In this document: piece by piece, positions 14,390 to 21,544 of the stretch | Numbering within the stretch: position 1 is the stretch's first letter | Layout: each line of letters starts with the position of its first letter | NCBI GenBank assembly: GCA_046483505.1 | Contig: JAWODB010000007.1 | Location: 1-29,446, forward strand | Direction of reading: 5' to 3' | Source of the DNA: BS750m-G62 sp046483505 | GTDB lineage: Bacteria > Planctomycetota > Phycisphaerae > FEN-1346 | DNA: 29,446 nucleotides | Translations under genes and position numbers: made by a program | The notes under the pieces: model-generated | The model's database searches: none | Seen by the model: only the letters and a program-made list of their open reading frames with translations | What the model was told of the DNA's origin: nothing

Positions 14390-15025
14390 ATGGCGAATCC
14401 GAAATCCGAAATCCGAAATCCGAAATCGCCCGTCCCCGTCATCGGTCTCCTCGGCGGCGTGGGGGCGGGGAAGTCGACGGTGGCGCAGATGATGGCCGAG
14501 GAGGGCTGCCGCGTCGTCGACGCCGACCGCATCGCCCACGCGGTGCTGCGCGAAGACGACGTTAAGAATGCCATCCGCGACGCGTTCGGCGATGCCGTCT
14601 TCGACTCAGGCGGCGAGGTGGACCGGGAGCGCCTCGGCCGGGCGGTTTTCGACGATCCCGGCCGCCGCGAGGCCCTGGAGCGGATCGTCCACCCTCGGAT
14701 CCTCGCCCGGATGCGGGACGAGGTGGAAGCCGCCGGGGCGGAACATCCCCCCGCCGTCGTCATCGATGCGCCCCTGATTCTGGAAAAAGGACTTGCCAAG
14801 TGGTGCGATTCCATGGTATACATTAGCGTGCCGGCTGAGGTCCGCCATCGCCGGCTCCGCGAGGCTCGGGGGTGGAGCCCGTCGGAGATTCAGCGGCGAG
14901 ATGCCTCCCAGATTCCCCTAAAGAACAAGCGGCGCCGGGCCGATAGCACCATTGATAACTCTGCCTCTCCTGAACACACCCGTGAGCACGTTCGACGGGT
15001 CCTTGCGCGCCTGGGGGCGCGATAA
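14390..15025 (+). CDS. coaE: Dephospho-CoA kinase
   Basis: Last step of coenzyme A synthesis: phosphorylates the 3'-hydroxyl of dephospho-CoA with ATP, in the cytosol. The 211 residues carry the P-loop GLLGGVGAGKST (Lys28), VVDADRIAHAVL (about 42-53), IVHPRI and VIDAPLILEKGL, all typical of CoaE. Length fits the family. The start at ATG 14390 gives an N-terminus MANPKSEIRNPKS that is simply a translation of a TCCGAAA heptamer repeat (14394-14428), directly before the first beta strand. No ribosome binding site is seen. Initiation further downstream would need a rare start codon, because no ATG lies before the P-loop. It is followed by rho after 103 bases and is preceded by the paired stem-loops at 14255. 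Confidence 0.93.
   Translation: MANPKSEIRNPKSPVPVIGLLGGVGAGKSTVAQMMAEEGCRVVDADRIAHAVLREDDVKNAIRDAFGDAVFDSGGEVDRERLGRAVFDDPGRREALERIVHPRILARMRDEVEAAGAEHPPAVVIDAPLILEKGLAKWCDSMVYISVPAEVRHRRLREARGWSPSEIQRRDASQIPLKNKRRRADSTIDNSASPEHTREHVRRVLARLGAR
14394..14428. repeat. Heptamer repeat (TCCGAAA) inside the coaE start
   Basis: Four tandem TCCGAAA units and a partial fifth. Because 7 and 3 are coprime, the peptide repeats every 7 residues (NPKSEIR then NPKS). It forms the first 13 or so codons of coaE. Confidence 0.85.
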
Positions 15026-15128
15026 ACCCGGCAACCGAGCCAGTGACCCCGTGCACACCCTTTGAGCCGCCAATCCGGTTCTCGCATTCAAACCACGTCC
15101 GTTTCCATTCAGCAGAAGGAAGTCCCCG

Positions 15129-16514
15129 ATGGCCAAGACGACCAACTCCACCAAGAACGCCAGGGCGTCGCGTCCGGCCCAGCGCGGCCGCAAGAACGCC
15201 AAGGGCGAGGGCTTCGACGAAGAGGCCCACACCCGCTACGAGGAGGCGAAACGCAGCGAACTGCACATCGCCGAACTCCAGAAGATGACCGTCGCCGAAC
15301 TCCACGACCTGGCCAAGCAGGAGGGCCTCAGCGATTACGCCGGCCTCAAGAAGCAGGACCTGGTGTTCCACATCCTGCGGAACCGGGTCCAGGCCCACGG
15401 CCTGATGTTCGGCGAGGGCGTGCTGGAGGTCCTGCCGGACGGCTTCGGCTTCCTCCGCTCGCCGGACTACAGTTACATGCCCTCGCCGGACGACATCTAC
15501 GTCAGCCCGAGCCAGATCCGCCGCTTCGGCCTCCGGACCGGGCACATCGTGGCCGGCCAGATCCGTCCCCCGAAGAACGACGAGCGGTACTTCGCCATGC
15601 TCAAGGTGGAGGCCGTCAACTACGACAACCCCGAAATCCTCTCCGAGAAGGTCGTCTTCGAGGACCTGACGCCCCTGTTCCCGGACGAGCGGCTCCTCCT
15701 GGAGACCGAGCCGGACGAACTCGACATGCGGGTCGTGGACCTGATCACGCCCATCGGCAAGGGGCAGCGGGGCCTGATCGTCAGCCCGCCGCGGGCCGGC
15801 AAGACCGTCCTCCTCCAGAAGATGGCCAACGCCGTCCTCAAGAACAATCCCGAGACCATGGTCATCATCCTGCTGATCGACGAGCGGCCGGAGGAAGTCA
15901 CCGACATGGAGCGCGGCGTGCCGGGCGCCGAGGTCATCTCCTCCACGTTCGACGAGCCCACCAGCCGGCACGTCCAGGTGGCCAACATGGTCATCGAGAA
16001 GGCCAAACGCCTCGTCGAGTACGGGCGCGACGTGGTCATCTTCCTCGACTCCGTCACGCGCCTCGCCCGCGCCCACAACGCCGAGGTGCCGCACTCGGGA
16101 AAGATCCTTTCCGGCGGCGTGGACGCCAACGCGCTGCAGAAGCCGAAGCGCTTCTTCGGCGCCGCGCGGAACATCGAGGAAGGCGGGAGCCTGACGATCC
16201 TCGCCACCGCCCTCATCGACACCGGCAGCCGCATGGACGAGGTCATCTTCGAGGAGTTCAAAGGCACCGGCAACATGGAACTGCACCTCGACCGGCGGCT
16301 GATGGACAAGCGGGTGTTCCCGGCCCTGGACATCTCGGCCAGCGGCACGCGGAAGGAAGAGAACCTCCTCGACGCCGAGGAACTGAAGTACGTGTGGGCC
16401 CTCCGCCGCGTGCTCACGGAGATGAACGTCGTCGAGGCGATTCAACTGCTGCGCGGGCGGCTCGAGAAGGTCAAGTCCAACGCCGAATTCCTGATGACGA
16501 TGAACCTGTCGTAG
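15129..16514 (+). CDS. rho: Transcription termination factor Rho
   Basis: Hexameric RNA-dependent ATPase and helicase that ends transcription at Rho-dependent sites. The 461 residues start with a basic segment of about 45 residues rich in K, R and N. A Rho N-terminal helical domain follows (SELHIAELQKMTVAELHDLAKQ is its start). Then come the cold-shock RNA-binding domain with GFGFLR (about 110), the Walker A SPPRAGKT (Lys225), LLIDERPEEVTDM, the Walker B VVIFLDSVTRLARA, the Q/R-loop region and the C-terminal FKGTGNMELHLDR. Walker A has Arg where E. coli has Lys. GAAGGAAG eight bases before ATG 15129 supports the start. No Rho-utilisation leader could be defined in the 103-base gap after coaE. 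Confidence 0.96.
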   Translation: MAKTTNSTKNARASRPAQRGRKNAKGEGFDEEAHTRYEEAKRSELHIAELQKMTVAELHDLAKQEGLSDYAGLKKQDLVFHILRNRVQAHGLMFGEGVLEVLPDGFGFLRSPDYSYMPSPDDIYVSPSQIRRFGLRTGHIVAGQIRPPKNDERYFAMLKVEAVNYDNPEILSEKVVFEDLTPLFPDERLLLETEPDELDMRVVDLITPIGKGQRGLIVSPPRAGKTVLLQKMANAVLKNNPETMVIILLIDERPEEVTDMERGVPGAEVISSTFDEPTSRHVQVANMVIEKAKRLVEYGRDVVIFLDSVTRLARAHNAEVPHSGKILSGGVDANALQKPKRFFGAARNIEEGGSLTILATALIDTGSRMDEVIFEEFKGTGNMELHLDRRLMDKRVFPALDISASGTRKEENLLDAEELKYVWALRRVLTEMNVVEAIQLLRGRLEKVKSNAEFLMTMNLS

Positions 16515-16538
16515 CCGCACGTGTGGCCCGGCGCGCCT

Positions 16539-16568
16539 GTGTGGCCCGGCCGGTCTTGCCCGGCCGGG
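16539..16568. repeat. Family C stem-loop, reverse orientation
   Basis: Begins 25 bases after the rho stop codon. Its reverse complement matches the copy at 9557 over 30 bases. A half copy (GTGTGGCCCGG) precedes it at 16521. Confidence 0.85.
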
Positions 16569-16584
16569 ATAAGGGCAGACTTGA

Positions 16585-16612
16585 GCGCGGCGGGGCTCCG
16601 CACCCGCCGCGC
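16585..16612. repeat. Family A GC-rich stem-loop
   Basis: Stem GCGCGGCGGGG against ACCCGCCGCGC, loop CTCCGC. It differs from the 1366 copy by one base, which leaves a G opposite A at the inner end of the stem. Confidence 0.75.
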
Positions 16613-16652
16613 TTCCTTCCTGCGGAGCCCATACGGACCGGGATGCCGCAAC

Positions 16653-16689
16653 AAATCACCGCAGGCCGCGCCGCCGCGCGACCTGCGGT
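16653..16689 (-). terminator. Possible intrinsic terminator of the cold-shock gene
   Basis: On the minus strand, about 26 bases after the stop codon, ACCGCAGG pairs with CCTGCGGT, with GC-rich inner pairing, followed by GATTTGTTG. The T-tract is weak. Confidence 0.4.
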
Positions 16690-16714
16690 TTCGTGATTCC
16701 CGTGCCGACCGGGG

Positions 16715-16921
16715 CTACTCGGCCCGGCGGACGTTCTCGGCCTTGGGGCCCTTGGGCCCCTGAGTCACGTCGAATTCGACCTCGTCGCCCTCGGCCAGCG
16801 TCTTGAAGCCGTCGCCGGCGATGCTGCTGTAATGGACGAACACGTCGCCGCCGCCACCCTCCTGCTCGATGAACCCGTACCCCTTCTGATCGTTGAACCA
16901 CTTCACTTTGCCTCGAGCCAT
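16715..16921 (-). CDS. Cold-shock domain protein (CspA family)
   Basis: Small single-strand nucleic-acid-binding protein that melts mRNA secondary structure, induced by cold in many bacteria. The 68 residues form one OB-fold. RNP1 is KGYGFIEQ (about 16-23) and RNP2 is VFVHYS (about 30-35). The protein starts MARGKVKWFNDQKGYG and ends VTQGPKGPKAENVRR, as is typical. Gly-Gly-Gly-Gly in the loop before RNP2 is slightly longer than usual. The start at 16921 has AAGGAG nine bases upstream; in-frame codons further upstream are leader sequence. The predicted promoter at 17084-17111 implies a leader of about 155 bases with a strong stem-loop at 16999-17021, which suggests leader-based control as in cspA (inference). 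Divergent from rsmD. Confidence 0.95.
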   Translation of the reverse strand: MARGKVKWFNDQKGYGFIEQEGGGGDVFVHYSSIAGDGFKTLAEGDEVEFDVTQGPKGPKAENVRRAE

Positions 16922-17083
16922 GAGACCGGGCTCCTTCACCTTCCCGGATGATTCGTCCCACAGGTTCCCGCCGGGAAGAGCCAACAGAACCCGGGGCCCG
17001 GGCCGCCTTGAAGGCGGCCCGGCGCGAGCGGCCCCCCTCCGGCCCACGTGCCGGCGGCAACACCGCCCGCCTTGTGCCCGTCC

Positions 17084-17111
17084 AGCGTACTGCGGGCCGG
17101 GGGCAAGTCAA
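17084..17111 (-). promoter_or_regulatory. Predicted cold-shock gene promoter
   Basis: On the minus strand: TTGACT at 17111-17106, 16 bases, then TACGCT at 17089-17084, followed by GGACGGG. It shares TTGACTTGCCCCCG with the RACo-like promoter and GGACGGG after the -10 with the polA promoter. Confidence 0.6.
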
Positions 17112-17180
17112 CATAAATTCCGGGGGCGGCGCGCTCCGCTGCGCGTCGCGGCTAAACAGGGCGCCGGTGCCGTTCGCCAT

Positions 17181-17222
17181 TATTCCGATTTCCGACTCCC
17201 GATTTCCGATTTGCTGTTGCCG
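17181..17222. repeat. Heptamer/hexamer repeat tract
   Basis: TTCCGAT / TCCCGAT 7-mers followed by TTGCTGTTGCC hexamer-type sequence. This is the inverse order and orientation of the tracts at 17957-18012 and 21418-21536. Confidence 0.6.
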
Positions 17223-17230
17223 GGGATACG

Positions 17231-17259
17231 TTGACTCCCCCTGCCCTTCCCGCTACCGT
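17231..17259 (+). promoter_or_regulatory. Predicted rsmD promoter
   Basis: TTGACT at 17231-17236, 17 bases, then TACCGT at 17254-17259. The rsmD ATG begins at 17266, about where transcription should start, so the message may be leaderless. Confidence 0.45.
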
Positions 17260-17265
17260 GGGGCC

Positions 17266-17868
17266 ATGCGGATTATCGGCGGCCAGTTCCGACGGCGGAC
17301 CCTCATTGCCCCCGACGGCCGCACCACCCGGCCGATGACCGACCGCGTCCGCGAGAACCTCTTCAACCTCCTCGGGCCCCAGGCCTGCGAGGGAGCGGTC
17401 GTCCTGGACCTCTTCTGCGGGTCCGGGGCCCTCGGCTTGGAGGCCTTGAGCCGCGGGGCCGACGCCTGTACCTTCGTGGACCTCGACCGGGCGGCCGTGG
17501 CGGCCGTCACGGAGAACTGCGAGCGGCTGGGCGTGACGGACCGCGTCCGCATCGAGCGGCGCGACGCCCTGCGGCCGGGGGCGTGGATCGTTCCGCCCGG
17601 CCCCGAGCCGTACACGCTCCTCTTCGTCGATCCGCCGTATAAGATACCGGCCGACGAGGACGGACGGCGCCGCCTCGCGGCAATGGCGCGGCGCCTGGCG
17701 GACCTCGGCGGCGTCGCGCCGGGGGCCCTGGCGATGCTCCGGGCCGCACGCGGCACGGACCCCGGCCTGCCGTGGGACGGGTTCGACCTGGTCGACGAAC
17801 GGACGTATGGGACGACAACACTGTTCCTGATGCAGCGGCACGGCGAAGCCGCGAGCCACGAGCCATGA
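17266..17868 (+). CDS. rsmD: 16S rRNA (guanine966-N2)-methyltransferase RsmD
   Basis: Methylates G966 of 16S rRNA on the assembling 30S subunit, using S-adenosylmethionine. The 200 residues have the family start MRIIGGQFRRRTL, RPMTDRVRENLFNLL, the SAM motif VLDLFCGSGALGLEALSRGA and the catalytic VDPPYK (Asp122). The final Rossmann strand is followed by YGTTTLFLMQR. I chose ATG 17266 because homology starts exactly there; no ribosome binding site is seen. The last residues (EAASHEP) are encoded by the first copy of a 36-base repeat (17847-17882), whose sequence supplies the TGA stop; the second copy follows in the spacer. The family normally ends soon after the LFLMQR strand, so the tail is probably neutral. 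Confidence 0.93.
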   Translation: MRIIGGQFRRRTLIAPDGRTTRPMTDRVRENLFNLLGPQACEGAVVLDLFCGSGALGLEALSRGADACTFVDLDRAAVAAVTENCERLGVTDRVRIERRDALRPGAWIVPPGPEPYTLLFVDPPYKIPADEDGRRRLAAMARRLADLGGVAPGALAMLRAARGTDPGLPWDGFDLVDERTYGTTTLFLMQRHGEAASHEP

Positions 17869-17925
17869 AGGCAACACCTTTTAGCCGCGAGCCGCGAGCC
17901 ACGAGCCATAAAGGCAACACCTTTT
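17847..17925. repeat. Two direct copies of a 36-base unit built on AGCCGCG heptamers
   Basis: Copies at 17847-17882 and 17890-17925 differ at one base (ATGAA against ATAAA) and are separated by one AGCCGCG unit. Each ends in AAGGCAACACCTT, a small hairpin. The first copy contains the last seven codons and stop of rsmD. A related AGCCGCG tract occurs at 21291-21318. Confidence 0.85.
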
Positions 17926-17956
17926 AGCCGCGACCCGTAGGGGAGCGCGAAACACC

Positions 17957-18012
17957 GGTTGCGGTTGCCGTTGTGGTTGCCGAATGCCGAATCCCGAATG
18001 CCGAATGCCGGA
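17957..18012. repeat. Hexamer plus heptamer tract before the DUF58 gene
   Basis: GTTGCC/GTTGCG hexamers followed by CCGAATG/CCGAATC heptamers, ending eight bases before ATG 18020. The same order (GTTGCC then CCGAATN) precedes the tRNA nucleotidyltransferase gene. Confidence 0.75.
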
Positions 18013-18019
18013 GTAGACG

Positions 18020-18940
18020 ATGACAAGACTCGACGCCACCGGCCCGACATCCCGGTACCGTTACCTCGACCCCGACACGCTCACGCGCCTCGGGAACCTG
18101 AACGTCGTGGCCCGCAGTGCCGTCGAGGGGTTCATCTCCGGCCTCCACCGCAGCCCGCATCACGGCTTCTCGGTCGAGTTCAGCGAGCACCGGCCGTACG
18201 TGCCCGGCGACGAACTGCGGCACCTGGACTGGGTCACCTACGCCAAGACCGACCGCTACTACATCAAGCAGTACGAGCAGGAGACGAACCTCCGGTGCTG
18301 GATCCTCCTGGACTGCTCCGGCTCGATGGACTACGCGGGCGCCGGGGGCCTGACGAAACTGGAGTACGGCTCGTTCCTGGCGGCCACGCTGGCGTACCTG
18401 ATGGCCCGCCAGCAGGACGTCGTCGGCCTGGTGGCGTTCGACCACGAGATCCGCCTGCACATGCCGCCCGGCGGCTCGCCCGCCCACGTCAACGAGATGT
18501 GCCATCGGCTGGAACGCCTGGAACCGGGGCGGGTCACGAACCTCGGCAAACCCCTGCACGACCTGGCCGAGATGATCAGCCGCCGCGGCCTCATCGTCCT
18601 CATCAGCGACCTGTACGACGACGAGAACGAGGTCGTCCGGGCCCTCAGGCACTTCCGCCAGAAGAAGCACGGGCTGATTCTGTTCCATACGTTCGACGCG
18701 GCCGAACTGGAGTTCCCCTTCAAGAAACTCACCCAGTTCCTCGACCTGGAGACCGGCGACCGGTACCAGGTGGACCCCACGAGCGTCCGCGACGCCTACC
18801 TGGAGGAACTGCGGGCGTTCATCGACCGCTACAAACGGGCGTGCGCCGAGGGCGACGCCGAGTACGTCCTCACCGACACCAGCGTGCCGTACGATTTCCT
18901 CCTGCGGTCGTACCTGACGCAGCGGACGCGGTTTCGGTGA
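18020..18940 (+). CDS. DUF58 domain protein with vWA-like fold
   Basis: Cytosolic DUF58 protein. Family members are commonly encoded beside MoxR AAA+ ATPases and BatA/BatB-type vWA membrane proteins and are thought to act in chaperone-like or envelope-stress complexes. The 306 residues show the DUF58 signature RPYVPGDELRHLDW (58-71) and a complete MIDAS-type metal site DCSGSM (Asp98, Ser100, Ser102). SDLYDDENEV and a C-terminal YVLTDTSVPYDFLL follow. ATG 18020 has GGAG about seven bases upstream. The BatA-like gene follows after 112 bases, probably in one transcript despite a palindrome pair between them. No MoxR ATPase is present upstream, where rsmD stands instead. Confidence 0.9.
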   Translation: MTRLDATGPTSRYRYLDPDTLTRLGNLNVVARSAVEGFISGLHRSPHHGFSVEFSEHRPYVPGDELRHLDWVTYAKTDRYYIKQYEQETNLRCWILLDCSGSMDYAGAGGLTKLEYGSFLAATLAYLMARQQDVVGLVAFDHEIRLHMPPGGSPAHVNEMCHRLERLEPGRVTNLGKPLHDLAEMISRRGLIVLISDLYDDENEVVRALRHFRQKKHGLILFHTFDAAELEFPFKKLTQFLDLETGDRYQVDPTSVRDAYLEELRAFIDRYKRACAEGDAEYVLTDTSVPYDFLLRSYLTQRTRFR

Positions 18941-18954
18941 ACCCGCGCCGCGAA

Positions 18955-19037
18955 TGAGCGCGGCGGGTCTCCGCACCCGCCGCGCGTGAAACAGCGGTGC
19001 ATGGCGGCGCGGCGGGTACGGAGACCCGCCGCGCTCA
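18955..19037. repeat. Head-to-head pair of family A stem-loops
   Basis: Arms of 31 bases at 18955-18985 and 19007-19037 are nearly perfect inverted copies (TGAGCGCGGCGGG at one end, CCCGCCGCGCTCA at the other) around 21 bases. Each arm is itself a hairpin. It sits in the DUF58 to BatA-like spacer and ends 15 bases before the start codon. Confidence 0.85.
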
Positions 19038-19052
19038 GTGTGATTCAAGCCA

Positions 19053-21287
19053 ATGGACTTCCTCAGCACATGGTGGCCGGCGTGGGTGGCGGCGGGGGCC
19101 GTGGGGGCGGCCATCCCGGTCGTCATCCACATGATCCACCAGACCCGGGCCCCGGAGGTGCCGTTCCCCACCCTGCGGTTCCTGCGGAGCGCGGCCGAGC
19201 GGACCGCCCGCCGGCGCAAGATCGAGAACCTCTTCCTCATGATCCTGCGGATGCTGCTCTTTGCGCTCCTGGCGTTCGCCCTGTCGCGCCCGTTCCTCTC
19301 GCGCGACTTCAGCCTGCTGGGCGAGCAGGCCTCCAGCGCGGCCGTCCTCGTGCTCGACAACTCCTACTCGATGAACGTCCGCGGCGAGGCCGGCACCCGC
19401 TTCGCCCGGGCCAAGCAGGAGGCCCGGGCCATCCTCGAGAGCCCGTACAAGCCCACCGAGGCCGCCGTGCTGCTGACGAACCCGCGAGGCCGGCCGCGGC
19501 CCACGGGCCTTTCCCAAGACCGGGCCGCTCTCTTCCGCCGTATCGACGACGCCCAGGTCTCCACCGGCCGGGCCGACCTCGTCTCGACCGTCCGCCACGC
19601 CTACACGCTGCTGGAGAAGGCCCGGGCGGCCGAGCGGCGCCTCTGGATCCTGACGGACCGACAGGCCCTCTCCTGGAAAGGACTGGAGGGCCTCCAGGCC
19701 CCCGCCGAGCACGACGACATCCCCGTCGCGATCATCCGACCGACGGAACCGTCGATGGCCAACGTGGCCGTCACGGGGGCCGAGGTCGCCAGCCGCGACC
19801 GGACCGTCGGCATGCCCGTCCGCATCGACGTGACGGTCGCGAACACCGGCCAGTCGCCGCGCGAGCGGCGAAACGTCCTCCTGTTCGTCGACGAGGCGAC
19901 CCAGGCGCGGGCGAAACAGGTGGTCCGCCTCTCGGCCACCGGCACGCCCGGCGCCACCGAGACGGTGTCGCTGACGCACGTTTTCGAGCAGGCCGGCCCG
20001 CACGAGGTCCGTGTGGCGCTGGAGGGCGAGGACGCCCTGGCCGTCGACGACGCCCGGCGCCTCGCCCTCACGATCGCCGACCGCGTGCCCGTGCTGGCCG
20101 TCCGGCAGACGGCGGCCGACGTGCCCGTGGACGATGCCAACTTCTACCTGGTCCGCGCGCTGGACCCGGTGGGGGCGGACGCGGCGTTCCCCTGGGCCAT
20201 CCGGCCCGAAGAGCGGACCGCCGACGCCTTCCCGCCGCAGGACCTCGCGCGCTACGCCGTCGTGTTCCTCAACAACGTGGGGAGCCTGACGGCGGCCGAC
20301 GCGACGGCGCTGGCGGACTACGTCGCGGCCGGCGGCACGCTCGTCCTCTTCTGCGGGCCGGAGGTGACCGCCGAGACGTACAACCGCCTGCTCGGCGAGG
20401 GCATCGCGCGCGAGGGTGGTCTGCTGCCCGCCCCGCTCGGCGACCGCGTCGGCGACGCCGTCCTCAAGACCACCGTCGAGAAGATCACCCAGGTCCAGGC
20501 CGGATCGCCGTACCTGGAAGACCTCGTCCACTCGGCGGAGATTTACCAGGACGTACTCGTCTACGAGTATTTCCGGACGCCGGGCGCGCCGAGCGAGGCG
20601 GTCCTGGCCCGCCTCTCGAGCGGCGACCCGCTGCTGCTGGAGAAGCCCTTCGGCGGCGGCCACGTCCTGCTCTTCACCACGAGCGCCACGACCGACTGGA
20701 CCACCCTGCCCGTCCGGAACCTCTTCCTGCCGCTGCTGATGCGCATCGTGCACCTGGCCCGCGGCACGAAGGACGAGCAGCACAACCTGCTGGCCGGCGA
20801 GCCGTTCGAGATCAACCTGTATCCGCAGGTCCGCCAGAAAACGATCGTGGAGGTGACCGGCCCCCTCGGGCCACAGGGCGAGACCGCCTCCGAGCAGCCC
20901 GAGACGGAGGCCGACCCGGCGCGCGGCGTCAACCGCCTGACGTTCGGCAAGACGTGGAACCTGGGCCACTACACGTACCGCGTGGCGACCGGCGAGGGGC
21001 CCGAGGGCGTCTTCGCCACCAACCCGGACCCGCAGGAATCGGACCTGGCGGAGGTCGGCGACGAGTCGCTGCGCTCTGGGCTCGGCGCCCGCGAATGCCA
21101 CGTGGCCGCGAGCCTCCAGGACCTGGTCGCCCGTTTCGAGACGGGCGCCCGGCGGGAACTGTGGCAGTACTTGCTGGCACTCTGCCTGGTGCTGGCGGTG
21201 GCCGAACCGCTCATCGCGAACTGGATGCGCCCCGAGCAGCGCCGCGACCGCGCCCATCCGACGCCGACGAAGCGGGAGGCAACGTAA
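19053..21287 (+). CDS. BatA-type membrane protein with vWA domain
   Basis: Integral membrane protein of the BatA/aerotolerance-related group. The 744 residues begin with the BatA N-terminal segment: a first membrane helix (about 8-28), VIHMIHQ, then a second helix (about 59-80). An extracytoplasmic vWA domain follows with a near-MIDAS LDNSYSM (Asp102, Ser104, Ser106). A beta-sandwich region comes next (about 225-345), then a glutamine-amidotransferase-like fold (YAVVFLNNVGSL, ALADYVAAGGTLVLFCG, about 395-440). A final membrane helix is at about 702-722, with a short basic tail. The start at 19053 fits the family but no strong ribosome binding site is seen. It is partnered with the DUF58 gene upstream. 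The function is probably scaffolding for an envelope-linked complex; the exact role is unknown. Confidence 0.88.
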   Translation: MDFLSTWWPAWVAAGAVGAAIPVVIHMIHQTRAPEVPFPTLRFLRSAAERTARRRKIENLFLMILRMLLFALLAFALSRPFLSRDFSLLGEQASSAAVLVLDNSYSMNVRGEAGTRFARAKQEARAILESPYKPTEAAVLLTNPRGRPRPTGLSQDRAALFRRIDDAQVSTGRADLVSTVRHAYTLLEKARAAERRLWILTDRQALSWKGLEGLQAPAEHDDIPVAIIRPTEPSMANVAVTGAEVASRDRTVGMPVRIDVTVANTGQSPRERRNVLLFVDEATQARAKQVVRLSATGTPGATETVSLTHVFEQAGPHEVRVALEGEDALAVDDARRLALTIADRVPVLAVRQTAADVPVDDANFYLVRALDPVGADAAFPWAIRPEERTADAFPPQDLARYAVVFLNNVGSLTAADATALADYVAAGGTLVLFCGPEVTAETYNRLLGEGIAREGGLLPAPLGDRVGDAVLKTTVEKITQVQAGSPYLEDLVHSAEIYQDVLVYEYFRTPGAPSEAVLARLSSGDPLLLEKPFGGGHVLLFTTSATTDWTTLPVRNLFLPLLMRIVHLARGTKDEQHNLLAGEPFEINLYPQVRQKTIVEVTGPLGPQGETASEQPETEADPARGVNRLTFGKTWNLGHYTYRVATGEGPEGVFATNPDPQESDLAEVGDESLRSGLGARECHVAASLQDLVARFETGARRELWQYLLALCLVLAVAEPLIANWMRPEQRRDRAHPTPTKREAT

Positions 21288-21290
21288 CGG

Positions 21291-21318
21291 CAGCCGCAAG
21301 CCGCGAGCCGCGAGCAAA
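21291..21318. repeat. Heptamer repeat (AGCCGCG family)
   Basis: Degenerate AGCCGCA/AGCCGCG/AGCCGCG units four bases after the BatA-like stop codon, related to 17847-17925. CGCTCGCTCCGCTCGGGGCTTCGCCC follows in two short inverted pieces, of no evident function. Confidence 0.6.
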
Positions 21319-21417
21319 CGGCGCTCGCTCCGCTCGGGGCTTCGCCCTACGGGCTCCGCCCGCGCAAGTCGCGTAGCGGCTGAAACGCGCGCTGTCACCC
21401 TGAGCGACGGGTCTCGC

Positions 21418-21507
<90 letters not shown>

Positions 21508-21536
21508 AATGCCGAATACCGAATGCCGAATCCCTG
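21508..21536. repeat. Heptamer tract (CCGAATN) before the nucleotidyltransferase gene
   Basis: Units CCGAATA, CCGAATG and CCGAATC, ending nine bases before ATG 21545. Same order of hexamers then heptamers as before the DUF58 gene. Confidence 0.75.
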
Positions 21537-21544
21537 AGTCTTCC

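Larger units (their letters stand above)
16922..17265. other. 344-base divergent region between the cold-shock gene and rsmD
   Basis: Holds the cold-shock leader with a hairpin at 16999-17021 (9-bp stem CGGGCCGCC / GGCGGCCCG) and the cold-shock promoter (17084-17111). A heptamer tract (17181-17222) and the rsmD promoter (17231-17259) follow. No gene was found. Confidence 0.65.
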
